Shown in pieces: positions 8,663-17,647 of a stretch of 64,000 nucleotides of DNA. A model generated the notes under the pieces. It saw nothing but the letters and a program-made list of their open reading frames with translations. It was not told where the DNA came from and searched no databases. Position numbers and translations under genes: made by a program. Origin of the DNA: Neoroseomonas lacus (GTDB taxonomy: Bacteria > Pseudomonadota > Alphaproteobacteria > Acetobacterales > Acetobacteraceae); the NCBI RefSeq assembly GCF_014644535.1, contig NZ_BMKW01000006.1, forward strand, positions 124,001-188,000. The letters run 5' to 3'. The number at the start of each line of letters is the position of its first letter. The stretch's first letter is position 1.

Positions 8663-8681
8663 ATATCAATAGAAATCATAT
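8663..8681. promoter_or_regulatory. LysR box (ATAT-N11-ATAT) between LysR gene and hyuB
   Basis: ATATCAATAGAAATCATAT is a textbook T-N11-A dyad with four-base matching arms, in the 97-nt divergent region between the LysR start (8639) and hyuB (8737). LysR proteins bind such dyads at their divergent target promoters. The site starts 24 nt from the LysR ATG and ends 56 nt from the hyuB ATG. Confidence 0.65.
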
Positions 8682-8736
8682 TGGCGAGGCACGGCAAGCC
8701 ATTCCTAAGATCAGCCTTCCACAGCAGCCTGACCGG

Positions 8737-10401
8737 ATGGATGCGATGCCCGAAACGCCTGCGCCCGCCCTCGACCCCATTACGCTCGAGATCTATTGGA
8801 ACCGCCTGATCTCGGCGGCGGATGAGGCGGCCACTGGCCTGCTGCGCACCGCCTTTTCCACCATCGTGCGCGAGTCGAACGACTTCGCCACGGTGCTGAT
8901 GGACCGCAACGGCGACAGCGTGTCCGAGAATACCGGCGGGCTCGCTTCATTCTCCTGCATATTGCCACGCACGACGAAGGAGTTCCTGCGTCGCTACCCG
9001 GCCGAGACATGGAAGCCGGGCGATGTCGTGGTCACCAACGATCCCTGGCTTGCCACCGGACACCTGCCGGATTTCACCGTGGTCACCGGCATCTTCCATC
9101 ACGGCAGGCTGGTGGGCTTCTCGGGCTCGATTTCGCATTCGCCGGATGTCGGCGGCGCGCTGTGGTCGGCTGATTGCCGCGAGATCTTCGAGGAAGGTAT
9201 CCGCATCCCGCCCGGCTACCTGCTGCGCGAGGGGCAATGGAACCAGCAGATGCTCGACATCCTGCTCGGCAATGTGCGGGTACCGCGCCAGGTATTGGGC
9301 GATTTGCAGGCGCAGGTGGTTGCGGCCGAGGTTGGTGCGCGTCGTGTGGCGGAGTTCCTCGAGGACACCGGCCTGCCCGATCTTCAGGAATTGTCCGCCG
9401 CGCTCTCGATCCGCGCCGATCGCGCCATGCGTCGCGCCATCGCCGAGGTGCCCGATGGCACCTGGCATTCCGAGATCACCGCCGACGGTTTCGACGACAA
9501 GCACACCCGCATCGTCTGCGCCGTGACGGTGCGCGGCGAGACGATGCATATCGACTACGCGGGCACCTCGCCGCAGATCGATCGCGGCATCAATTGCGTG
9601 ATGAACTACACCCACGCCTATTCGGTCTATCCGGTGAAATGCGCGCTGGATCCCTTCACGCCGCGCAATGAGGGGTCGTACCAGGCGATCACCGTGGCGG
9701 CGCCGGAGCGGTCGATCCTGAACCCGCTCTATCCCGCGCCGGTCAGCGCGCGGCAGTTGACCGGCCATCTGCTGGCGGGTGCGATCTACAAGGCGCTGTC
9801 GCAGGTCATCCCGACGCGCGTCATTGCCGAATGTGGCGGCGCACCGACCATGCGCGCGTTGTTCAGCGGCACCAAGCATGATGGCGACAGCTTCTCGCAG
9901 GTGCTTTTCGCCAGTGGCGGCATGGGCGCCTGTCCGCACAAGGACGGCATGTCCGCGACGGCCTTCCCGACCAATGTCGGCGCCGGCTCCATCGAGGCCT
10001 ACGAATCCGTCGCCCCGATCATCATCCGCAAGAAGCGCCTGCGCACCGACTCCGGCGGCCCCGGCACTTTCCGTGGCGGGTTGGGGCAGGAAATCGAGAT
10101 GGAACTGGATTCCGACAAGCCCGCGCGCCTCTCGCTGCTGTCCGACCGTCACGACAATCCCGCCAGCGGCATTCTCGGTGGCGGCGCTGGCGGGCCCTCG
10201 GTGATCACCTTCGGGGATGGGACAAAGCCGCATCCGAAGTCGCGCACCTCGATGGAGCCGCGCCAGAGCGTGACGCTGCTCTATGCCGGCGGCGGCGGCT
10301 ATGGCGACCCCAGGAAACGCACGCGGGAGGCGGTGCTGGACGATCTTCGCCACGGCTATATCTCCGCCGATGCAGCCCGCAACATCTATGGCGTGGAGTG
10401 A
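8737..10401 (+). CDS. hyuB: Hydantoinase B / acetone-carboxylase-type subunit HyuB
   Basis: 554-residue B subunit of a HyuA/HyuB enzyme (N-methylhydantoinase or oxoprolinase type, ATP-dependent cyclic-imide hydrolysis, or related carboxylases). The N-terminal region DPITLEIYWNRLISAADEA ... FSTIVRESNDF, the TNDPWLATGHLPDFTVV segment with its His-Asp pair, and the C-terminal glycine-rich YAGGGGYGDPRKR are all hallmark stretches. An alternative ATG lies at 8746. hyuA follows immediately: the stop TGA overlaps a GTG, and the better hyuA ATG is 5 nt later. The exact substrate (hydantoin, 5-oxoproline or a ketone) cannot be told from sequence. Confidence 0.88.
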   Translation: MDAMPETPAPALDPITLEIYWNRLISAADEAATGLLRTAFSTIVRESNDFATVLMDRNGDSVSENTGGLASFSCILPRTTKEFLRRYPAETWKPGDVVVTNDPWLATGHLPDFTVVTGIFHHGRLVGFSGSISHSPDVGGALWSADCREIFEEGIRIPPGYLLREGQWNQQMLDILLGNVRVPRQVLGDLQAQVVAAEVGARRVAEFLEDTGLPDLQELSAALSIRADRAMRRAIAEVPDGTWHSEITADGFDDKHTRIVCAVTVRGETMHIDYAGTSPQIDRGINCVMNYTHAYSVYPVKCALDPFTPRNEGSYQAITVAAPERSILNPLYPAPVSARQLTGHLLAGAIYKALSQVIPTRVIAECGGAPTMRALFSGTKHDGDSFSQVLFASGGMGACPHKDGMSATAFPTNVGAGSIEAYESVAPIIIRKKRLRTDSGGPGTFRGGLGQEIEMELDSDKPARLSLLSDRHDNPASGILGGGAGGPSVITFGDGTKPHPKSRTSMEPRQSVTLLYAGGGGYGDPRKRTREAVLDDLRHGYISADAARNIYGVE

Positions 10402-10406
10402 CGCGC

Positions 10407-12506
10407 ATGACCACCGCCCAATCTGCGCGTGTCGGTGTCGATGTCGGCGGCACCTTCACCGATCTCGTGCTGCATGACCCCGTGCGCAACATCGTCCGTA
10501 CGGGCAAGCTGCTGACCACGCCGGATGATCCTTCTGAGGCCATCCTCGCCGGCATCGCCCGCATCCTGCGCGAGGCCGACCTTAGGCCGGAGGACGTGCA
10601 CAGCGTCATCCATGGCACCACACTGGTGACCAACACCATCATCGAGCGCACCGGGGCGACCGTCGGCCTGCTCACGACGGATGGTTTCCGCGACAGCATC
10701 GAGATTGGCCGCGAAACCCGTTACGACCTCTACGACCTGTTCCTCGAGACGCCGACATTGCTGGTGCCGCGCGCGCTACGCCTGGAGATTTCCGAACGCA
10801 TCGCCGCCGATGGCCGCGTGCTGAAGCCGTTGGACGAGGCCGCCGTCGCATCGGCCGTCAAGCAGTTGGTCGAAGCCGAGCGCATCGAGGCCATCGCCGT
10901 CGGCTTCCTGCATTCCTACCACGCGCCGCAGCATGAAATGCGTGCCGGCGAGATCATCCGCGCGCTGTATCCATGGCTGCCGATCTCGCTATCCGCCGAG
11001 GTCGCCCCGGAGATCCGCGAATTCGAGCGCACCTCCACCGCCTGCGCCAATGCCTATGTGCAACCGCTGATGGCTCGTTACCTGGACCGCGTGCAGACCT
11101 CGCTGGAAGCGACCGGCTTTCGCGGGAATCTCTACATCATGCTCTCGGGCGGCGGCATCACCACGGTGCGGGAGGCGAAGGATTTCCCGATTCGCCTGAT
11201 CGAATCAGGCCCCGCAGCTGGCGCCATGGCCTCCGCCTTCATCTCACGCCTGGCGGGGCTCGAGCATGTCGTGTCCTTCGACATGGGCGGCACCACAGCC
11301 AAGATGTGCCTGGTGGACCATCACGAGCCGAACCACAAATTCGACTTCGAGGCCGGCCGCGTGCGCCGCTTCCAGAAGGGTTCGGGCCTGCCGCTGAAGG
11401 TCTCGGTGGTGGACATGATCGAGATCGGGGCCGGCGGTGGCAGCCTCGCGCGGATCGATCCTGGTTCGGGTTTGATGAAGGTCGGCCCGCGTAGTGCCGG
11501 CGCGAAGCCGGGGCCGGTCTGCTACGGCCGTGGCGGCACGGAGCCGGCGGTGACCGATGCCGACCTGGTGCTTGGCCGTCTCGACCCGGCCTATTTCCTC
11601 GGTGGCGAGATGTCGCTGAATCTCGAACCGGTGCGCCGCGCCTTCGAAGCGCGCATCACGGCCGAAACCGGCATTGATGTCGAGCAGGCCGCCCTCGGCG
11701 TGCAGCGCATTGTCGATGAAACGATGGCGTCTGCAACGCGCATGCATCTCGCCGAAAAGGGCAAGGACCCGCGCCGCTACACCATGATCGCCTTCGGCGG
11801 CGCTGGGCCGGTGCATGCATGGAACCTCGCGCGACTGCTCAAGATCAGGCAACTGGTGGTGCCGTTGGGTGCGGGTGTCGCCTCGGCACTTGGCTTCCTG
11901 GTGGCGCCGCCGGCCACCGACATGGTGCGCAGCTATGTCGCGCGGCTGGAGCGCATCGATTGGGCGCGCGTGAATGCGCTCTTCGCCGAGATGAAGGCCG
12001 CGGGCCTGGCGCTGCTAACCGAGGCCGGTGCCGTGCCTGAGCAGATCACCTTCCGTCCTGTCGCTGAGATGCGTCATGTCGGCCAGGGCTTCGAAATCCC
12101 TGTTCCCCTACCGGGCCTGGAACTGAGCGAGGCCGATGTGCCGGGGATCCGCGCTACCTTCTTTGACAACTATCGCGATCGCTTCGAACGCGTCGTCGAG
12201 GAGAGCCCGATCGAGGCGCTGAGCTGGCGCCTGTCATGCGCCGCGCCGGGCTGGACCATCGACCTGGCCGGCGCCGTGCCCAGCACGACCGCCCCCGCCA
12301 CGCCGACGCCGCGCACGCATCGTCGTGTGCTGTTTGAAGGTGTGGGTTGGCAGGATTGCCCGGTCTATGATCGCTACGCGCTGTGCATCGGCACACAGCT
12401 ACGCGGCCCTGCCCTGATCGAGGAACGCGAATCGACCTGCGTCGTCGGCCCCGACAGCGCCATCGCGGTTGATGCCTTCCTCAACCTCGTCATTGACCTG
12501 CCCTAA
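10407..12506 (+). CDS. hyuA: Hydantoinase A / oxoprolinase-type ATP-dependent subunit HyuA
   Basis: 699-residue partner of HyuB. The actin-like ATPase fold is seen in VGVDVGGTFTDLVLHD at residue 11 and VSFDMGGTTAKMCLV near residue 290, and the family signature in VIHGTTLVTNTIIERTGA and MIAFGGAGPVHAWNLAR. ATG 10407 is preceded by GGAG (10395-10398) at proper spacing, while an in-frame GTG at 10398 overlaps the hyuB stop. The two subunits form one enzyme that phosphorylates and opens a cyclic amide or activates a ketone. The convergent amidase downstream is separated by a strong hairpin. Likely under the LysR regulator at 7737. Confidence 0.88.
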   Translation: MTTAQSARVGVDVGGTFTDLVLHDPVRNIVRTGKLLTTPDDPSEAILAGIARILREADLRPEDVHSVIHGTTLVTNTIIERTGATVGLLTTDGFRDSIEIGRETRYDLYDLFLETPTLLVPRALRLEISERIAADGRVLKPLDEAAVASAVKQLVEAERIEAIAVGFLHSYHAPQHEMRAGEIIRALYPWLPISLSAEVAPEIREFERTSTACANAYVQPLMARYLDRVQTSLEATGFRGNLYIMLSGGGITTVREAKDFPIRLIESGPAAGAMASAFISRLAGLEHVVSFDMGGTTAKMCLVDHHEPNHKFDFEAGRVRRFQKGSGLPLKVSVVDMIEIGAGGGSLARIDPGSGLMKVGPRSAGAKPGPVCYGRGGTEPAVTDADLVLGRLDPAYFLGGEMSLNLEPVRRAFEARITAETGIDVEQAALGVQRIVDETMASATRMHLAEKGKDPRRYTMIAFGGAGPVHAWNLARLLKIRQLVVPLGAGVASALGFLVAPPATDMVRSYVARLERIDWARVNALFAEMKAAGLALLTEAGAVPEQITFRPVAEMRHVGQGFEIPVPLPGLELSEADVPGIRATFFDNYRDRFERVVEESPIEALSWRLSCAAPGWTIDLAGAVPSTTAPATPTPRTHRRVLFEGVGWQDCPVYDRYALCIGTQLRGPALIEERESTCVVGPDSAIAVDAFLNLVIDLP

Positions 12507-12512
12507 CGGCAT

Positions 12513-12543
12513 CGATGGCCCAGCGCAATCGGCTGGGCCATCG
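12513..12543. terminator. Bidirectional hairpin between hyuA and the convergent amidase
   Basis: A perfect 12-bp stem (CGATGGCCCAGC / GCTGGGCCATCG) with a 7-nt loop, placed 7 nt after the hyuA stop and 6 nt before the stop of the opposite-strand amidase. There is no clear T run on either side, so termination would rely on the stem strength. Position between two convergent genes is the main support. Confidence 0.65.
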
Positions 12544-12549
12544 GCTGCA

Positions 12550-13995
12550 TCACGCGGAGGGCAGCACCGGCCGCCGATCCGCCCAGGGCCGCGCGCGTTC
12601 CAGCAGCGCGCCGACGCGCAGGATATCCGCCTCAGCACCCCAGCGCCCGACCACCTGCACGCCGGTCGGCAGGCCATCGTCGCCAACGCCCGAGGGTAGC
12701 GTGACCGCGGGATGGCCGGTCAGGTTGAAGGGGTATTGCGGCGATGTCCAACCCTGTCGCGTGATGCCGCATTTCTCTCCATCGATGATGACGTCATCAT
12801 TGGCTGCATCGAAATCGGCGGGCAATGCGGTGCGCGCCATGGTCGGCGTCACCAGCACGTCGTAGAGCTCGAACAACGCTTGCATCGCGCGGAACAGCCG
12901 CGTGCGCGCGAACTCCGCATTGCGGAAATCGGCGAGGGTGAAATCCGCGCCGCGTTGCATGAAGGCGAGGGTCACCGGATCCATGCGGTTCTGCCACTGC
13001 GGCAGGAAGGGCGCGCAGAAGACTGAGAAATTCGCCTGGTACAGGACGCGACCTTCGTATTCGATCCAGTCGATGGCGTCGGTCACCTCCTCGACCTTCG
13101 CGCCCATGGCTGCCCAGGCATCGAGTGCAGCGCGCGTATTCGTCGCGACATCGGCGGCGACGCGCGGATTCGCGCAGCGCGGGATGTAGCCGACGCGCAG
13201 GGCCGACAGATCCTCCCCCATCAGTGCCGGCGAGAGTGGTCGCGCCCCGCCCGTTCGACCGAGGCTCCAGGGATCCTGCGCGCTGGGGCCGGCGAGGATT
13301 GTGTGCATTACCGCCGCATCCGTCACCGTGCGGGCCAGCGGCCCAGCGTAGCTGTTGTTGCCGAAGCTGTCGCGCGCTGTATCCCACGGCACCGCGCCGA
13401 GCGTCGGCTTCAGTCCGACCAGGCCGCAACAGGCCGCCGGCCCGCGAACCGAGCCCGCACCATCCGTGCCGAGGCCGAGCGGCCCCAGCCCCGCGGCCAC
13501 CGCCGCCGCAGCGCCGCCCGAGGAACCTCCCGAGGTGCGCTCGAGATTCCACGGATTGCGCGTGGTGCCGAAGGACGGCCCGTCGGTCAGGCCCTTCACG
13601 CCGAACTCCGGCGTTGTTGTCTTGCCGATGATGATTGCCCCTGCCGCGCGCAGCCGCGCGACCAGCACATTGTCGCGAGCTGCCGGCGTCGCGTCGCTGA
13701 AGATCGCCGAGCCATGGAAGGTCGGCAGCCCGGCGACGTCGACGAGATCCTTGATGTGCACCGGCACGCCATGCAGCGGGCCGAGCGTTGCACTCGATGT
13801 CACGGCGCGTTCGGCCGCGACGGCGTCGCGCCGCGCGCCTTCCTCATCGACCGTGACGAAGCAATTCAGCACGGGCTGTGCGCGGGCGATCGCCGCGAGC
13901 ACCGCATCGACATAGGCGACCGGTGAGAGATCCCGACGGCGGATTAACGCGGCGGCGCGGGTGGCGGGCATGAACAGCAGGTCGTCGTCGGCCAT
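12550..13995 (-). CDS. Amidase-signature family hydrolase
   Basis: 481-residue amidase, paralogous in fold to the one at 5501 but of the classical GatA-like subgroup. Catalytic residues: Lys82 in GVPVHIKDLVDVAG, Ser158 in TSGGSSGGAAAA and nucleophile Ser182 in GTDGAGSVRGPA. In most relatives the last motif reads GTDxGGSIR, so Ala180 replaces a glycine next to the oxyanion site. The ATG at 13995 was chosen because CGGAGG lies 6-7 nt upstream; a closer ATG at 14001 is too near that site. It sits between hyuA (convergent) and a divergent class III aminotransferase (14116). Substrate unknown; hydantoinase products (N-carbamoyl acids) are one possibility from the neighbourhood only. Confidence 0.88.
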   Translation of the reverse strand: MADDDLLFMPATRAAALIRRRDLSPVAYVDAVLAAIARAQPVLNCFVTVDEEGARRDAVAAERAVTSSATLGPLHGVPVHIKDLVDVAGLPTFHGSAIFSDATPAARDNVLVARLRAAGAIIIGKTTTPEFGVKGLTDGPSFGTTRNPWNLERTSGGSSGGAAAAVAAGLGPLGLGTDGAGSVRGPAACCGLVGLKPTLGAVPWDTARDSFGNNSYAGPLARTVTDAAVMHTILAGPSAQDPWSLGRTGGARPLSPALMGEDLSALRVGYIPRCANPRVAADVATNTRAALDAWAAMGAKVEEVTDAIDWIEYEGRVLYQANFSVFCAPFLPQWQNRMDPVTLAFMQRGADFTLADFRNAEFARTRLFRAMQALFELYDVLVTPTMARTALPADFDAANDDVIIDGEKCGITRQGWTSPQYPFNLTGHPAVTLPSGVGDDGLPTGVQVVGRWGAEADILRVGALLERARPWADRRPVLPSA

Positions 13996-14115
13996 GGGCA
14001 TCCTCCGGAGATGGCACAGCACAGCGCAGACCGCGCGCGCCGGCAATCGCCTGCCGGCTTGGCGTGCCCGGCGTGGCGGCGATAGGCTGCGCAAGGATCA
14101 AGGGAAGCCGCCGCC

Positions 14116-15348
14116 ATGCCGAACGACCTCGCCAACAGCCTCGATGCGGCGCTGCGCCAGCGGGCGCGCCAAGTCATTCCAGGCGGGTTGTGGGGCCACC
14201 TCAACGCCGCCAATCTGCCCGAGGGCTACCCGCAGTATTTCGTGTCTGCCGAAGGTTGCCGCCTGCGTGACGCCGATGGCCGCGAGTTCGTCGATTTCAT
14301 GTGTGGCTGGGGCCCGATGGTGCTCGGCTACCGCAACCCGATGGTCGAGGCGGCCGCGCGGCGCCAGGCTGAACAGGGCGATGCGATGAACGGCCCGGCG
14401 CCGGTGCTGGTGGAACTTGCCGAGACGCTGGTCGGCATGATCCCGCATGCCGATTGGTGCCTGTTCCAGAAGAACGGTACCGATGCGACGACGGCCTGCG
14501 TCACCATCGCGCGTGCCGGGACGGGCCGGCGCAAGGTGCTGGTGGCGCGCGGGTCGTATCACGGTGCGGCGCCGTGGTGCACGCCCTCGCTGGCTGGAGT
14601 GACGACGGAGGATCGCGCGCACCTCCTCCACTATGACTACAATGATGCCGCGTCGTTGCAGGTGGCGGCGGAGGAAGCGAAGGGCGACCTCGCCGCGGTG
14701 ATCGTCACCGCCTTCCGTCACGACATGGGGCGCGATCTGGAACTGCCTGACCCCGCCTTCGTCCGCGCGGCACGCGAGATCTGCGATGTGACCGGCGCCG
14801 CGCTGATCCTCGATGACGTGCGTGCCGGGTTCCGGCTGCATCTTGGCGGGTCGTGGGAAGGCATCGGCGTGCGACCGGACCTCGCCGCCTACAGCAAGGC
14901 GATCGCCAATGGTCATGCGCTCTCCGCCGTGACCGGCAATGATCGTTTCCGCGAGGCTGCGACGCGCATCTATACGACCGGCTCGTTCTGGTGCGGCGCG
15001 GTGTCGATGGCGGCGGCGGTGGCGACGTTGAACGAACTGCGCCGCCTTGACGGCCCGGCGCATATGCGCGCGATGGGGGAACGGTTCCGCACCGGCCTCG
15101 CCGCGCTCGCGGCACGCCACGGCGTCGGAATCCGGCAGAGCGGTCCGGCACAGATGCCGCTCGTGCTGTTCGAGGATGACGCCGATGCCCGCAAGGGCGC
15201 GGCCTTCTGCTCGGCGGCGCTGCGCGCGGGGGCGTATTTCCACCCGCGACACAACATGTTCCTTTCCTGCGCGCATCAGGCGGCAGATATCGACCTCGCC
15301 TTGCAGGCGGCCGATGCGGGCCTCGCCGCCGTGGCGCGCATGGGCTGA
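14116..15348 (+). CDS. Class III PLP aminotransferase (glutamate-1-semialdehyde aminomutase-like)
   Basis: 410-residue fold-type I PLP enzyme. The PLP lysine is Lys261 in AAYSKAIANGHALSAVTG, preceded by the Asp-containing ALILDDVRAGFR segment, the typical class III order. The N-terminus (RQRARQVIPGGLWGHLNAAN) and FCGWGPMVLGY-like region resemble HemL relatives, but the context is catabolic rather than haem synthesis, so a beta- or omega-amino acid/amine role is more likely. GGAAG lies upstream of the ATG at good spacing. It is divergent from the amidase (13995) and converges on the penicillin-acylase gene, whose stop is 4 nt away. Confidence 0.85.
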   Translation: MPNDLANSLDAALRQRARQVIPGGLWGHLNAANLPEGYPQYFVSAEGCRLRDADGREFVDFMCGWGPMVLGYRNPMVEAAARRQAEQGDAMNGPAPVLVELAETLVGMIPHADWCLFQKNGTDATTACVTIARAGTGRRKVLVARGSYHGAAPWCTPSLAGVTTEDRAHLLHYDYNDAASLQVAAEEAKGDLAAVIVTAFRHDMGRDLELPDPAFVRAAREICDVTGAALILDDVRAGFRLHLGGSWEGIGVRPDLAAYSKAIANGHALSAVTGNDRFREAATRIYTTGSFWCGAVSMAAAVATLNELRRLDGPAHMRAMGERFRTGLAALAARHGVGIRQSGPAQMPLVLFEDDADARKGAAFCSAALRAGAYFHPRHNMFLSCAHQAADIDLALQAADAGLAAVARMG

Positions 15349-15352
15349 CGCG

Positions 15353-17647
15353 TCAGCCTGGCGCCAGCGATTGTCGCGCCGAAGCCGTTGCGGCGAGACC
15401 ATCCCAGCCGTAGCGCATCGGCACCATGCGCGCCGCAGCCCAGGCCACGTGCTGGTTGGCGTAGTGTGGGCTGCCGGGATGGCCCGACGCACCGTGGAAG
15501 ACGGTCCAGCGGGAGTTTTCCCAGGCCCCGACGTCAAAGGCGTAGCGCGCCAACGCGCCATAGGTCGCCCGCGTGCCCGCATGAGGCAGCAGCCCGTTCG
15601 CGAAGACCGTGTCGCCATCACCGCCGATGGCCTGCGCGACCGGGTCGAGCATCGGCGCGGCGTCGGGGAACATCGCCGATAACGGATGCATGAAGCGCGG
15701 GCGATGCGCTTCGCCCCAGGGCTGCGCCGCGAGTGGATCGACCGCGGCGGTGACGAGCGCGACCTGCAATGCCTGTGGCCAGCTCCAGTTACCCAGCAAG
15801 GTGGCGTCATTCGCCCGCAGCAGTGCCGGCAGCGTCCACCAGAGCTGGTTCAGCGGGACCACGCCAGGCGCCACGGCGAGCAGCGGATCGCCCGCCAAGG
15901 CACCAAGCCCGCTGCGTTCGGCGAGGATGCGCGTCAGTGCCAATCGCAGCGCGATGTAGCCACTCGCGGCGAGGCTCTCGGCCGACATCCGCCCGTCCCA
16001 GTCGAGCAGCCGCTGCCGCAGCGCTGCCGCTTCACCCGACACGGGCAGCGCGGCCAGGTTGTCGCGCAGCAGCAGCGCATTCGTTGAGAGCGTGTCACCA
16101 TGAATCAGCGCCGATTGCGCCTCGGCATCCGCACCGGGCCGAGACAGCAGCTCCATGATGCGCCGCGCGCGATTGGGCGGATGGCAATCGGTGCAGAGGT
16201 AGTCCGCGCCACCATCGGCTACGACGCGGTTGTTGGCGGTGACGATGACGCCACCTTCCGGGTCGATCTGCTGCGGCATGGTCTCGAAGGGAATCCAGCC
16301 ATCCCATTCATGCTCGCCGGTCCAGCCGGGCACCGGCAGCCAGCCATTCGCGCGCGGCCGTCGCGGCACCATGGCGCGCACCAAGTGGCCGATGCGGCCC
16401 TGCATGTCGCCGGCGACAAGATTATGGTCGATCAGCCCCCAGCCACGCGTTGCTTCGAACAATGCTGGCACGCTGGTGGCACGCAGCATGCGCGGCAGGC
16501 AATCGAAGGACAGGTCGGTCTCGGCGAATTGCACCGAGCGCAGCGCGATGGCCGTGCCTGAGGCCGGGTCGCCGGCGACGATCGGGCCATGCGCGGTCTC
16601 CACCACCTCGATCTCGCGCGGCGTGGCATCGCGGATGGCGATGCTCTCCCGCCGTCGCGTCACCGGTAGCCAGGTATCGCGGAAACGTACATGCGCCGCG
16701 GTGTCATCGAAGCGTTCGACGAACAGGTCGTGGATATCGACAAAGGCATGGGTGACGCACCAGGCGACGCTTCCGTTATGCGCAAAATGCGGAAAGCCCG
16801 GCACGCCCGGTACGGTCAGGCCGATGACGTCGAAGGCATCGCAGGCGAGATGTCCCTGCGCATACATGTTTGGGATCTCGAAAACACGATGCGGGTCACC
16901 GGCCAGGAAGGGCCGTCCGGTGGCGCTGCGTTGCGCGGACATCGCCCAGTTATTGCTGCCACCGCCGGCCGCATCCGGCGCGGCGCGGTCAAGCAACGCG
17001 GCGATGGCAGGCGCGAGTTCCATCAACGTTGCCGTCCAGCGCGGCGCCTCGACGCCAGGCGGGATGCAGAGCAGGTCGATCCCGCCATCCTCGTAGCGCA
17101 GCTTCATGGCCTGCTCGGCGCCGATATTCGGCAGCGCCGCCGCCCGCCACAGCTTGAACCACACCGATCCCATCAACAGGCCGAGCCGCCGCATCACGGC
17201 GATCGGGTGCCAGGCCTCCCAGCGCAGCGGCGTGGCACCCAGCAACCCGTATTCCACCGGCAATGGCGCGCCTGACTCCAGATAGGCATTCACGCCCGCG
17301 ACATAGGCCTCGAGCATGGCGCGCGCCTCGTTGCCCAGTGCCGCAAAATCGCGTCGGCACGCAGCCTCCATGCCGAGGCGACGGCACAGCACATCCATCT
17401 CCGTCGCCGAGGCGCCAAGCCATTCGGCGCTGCGCCCGAGGCCGCGGCGCAGGTTCAGTTCCATCTGGAACAGTCTGTCCTGCGCATGGACGAAGCCCTG
17501 CGCCAAGAAGGCATCGCGCTGGCTCGCCGCGCGGATATGCGGCACGCCTTCCGGGTCCCGCAGTACCTCGGCAGGTTCGGCCAGGCCAGCGACGCGCAGC
17601 GTGCCGTCCAGTGGCGGCAGCGCCGCGCGCAAGGTCTCCGGCGTCAT
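15353..17647 (-). CDS. Penicillin acylase / Ntn-hydrolase family amidase proenzyme
   Basis: 764-residue precursor of an N-terminal nucleophile hydrolase. The predicted self-cleavage serine is Ser231 in GGGSNNWAMSAQ, giving an alpha part of about 230 and a beta part of about 534 residues; the downstream GDPH and the HNGSVAWCVTHAFVD segment fit the beta subunit. No secretion signal is evident at the N-terminus (MTPETLRAALPPLDG), so the location is uncertain; many family members are periplasmic. ATG 17647 overlaps the stop of the upstream ABC binding-protein gene (ATGA), so translation is coupled and the two probably serve one substrate: an imported N-acyl compound, peptide or amide. The family also contains acyl-homoserine-lactone acylases, which remains an alternative. 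Confidence 0.88.
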   Translation of the reverse strand: MTPETLRAALPPLDGTLRVAGLAEPAEVLRDPEGVPHIRAASQRDAFLAQGFVHAQDRLFQMELNLRRGLGRSAEWLGASATEMDVLCRRLGMEAACRRDFAALGNEARAMLEAYVAGVNAYLESGAPLPVEYGLLGATPLRWEAWHPIAVMRRLGLLMGSVWFKLWRAAALPNIGAEQAMKLRYEDGGIDLLCIPPGVEAPRWTATLMELAPAIAALLDRAAPDAAGGGSNNWAMSAQRSATGRPFLAGDPHRVFEIPNMYAQGHLACDAFDVIGLTVPGVPGFPHFAHNGSVAWCVTHAFVDIHDLFVERFDDTAAHVRFRDTWLPVTRRRESIAIRDATPREIEVVETAHGPIVAGDPASGTAIALRSVQFAETDLSFDCLPRMLRATSVPALFEATRGWGLIDHNLVAGDMQGRIGHLVRAMVPRRPRANGWLPVPGWTGEHEWDGWIPFETMPQQIDPEGGVIVTANNRVVADGGADYLCTDCHPPNRARRIMELLSRPGADAEAQSALIHGDTLSTNALLLRDNLAALPVSGEAAALRQRLLDWDGRMSAESLAASGYIALRLALTRILAERSGLGALAGDPLLAVAPGVVPLNQLWWTLPALLRANDATLLGNWSWPQALQVALVTAAVDPLAAQPWGEAHRPRFMHPLSAMFPDAAPMLDPVAQAIGGDGDTVFANGLLPHAGTRATYGALARYAFDVGAWENSRWTVFHGASGHPGSPHYANQHVAWAAARMVPMRYGWDGLAATASARQSLAPG

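Noticed and set aside
14098..15810. 570-residue open frame antisense to the aminotransferase
   Set aside because: Composition is Arg/Ala/His-rich as expected of the opposite strand of high-GC coding DNA, and no domain is recognisable. The plus-strand frame has a full class III aminotransferase.
15353..17647. Penicillin resistance gene
   Set aside because: The Ntn-hydrolase family is broad and the context is catabolic uptake; sequence does not indicate antibiotic acylase activity.
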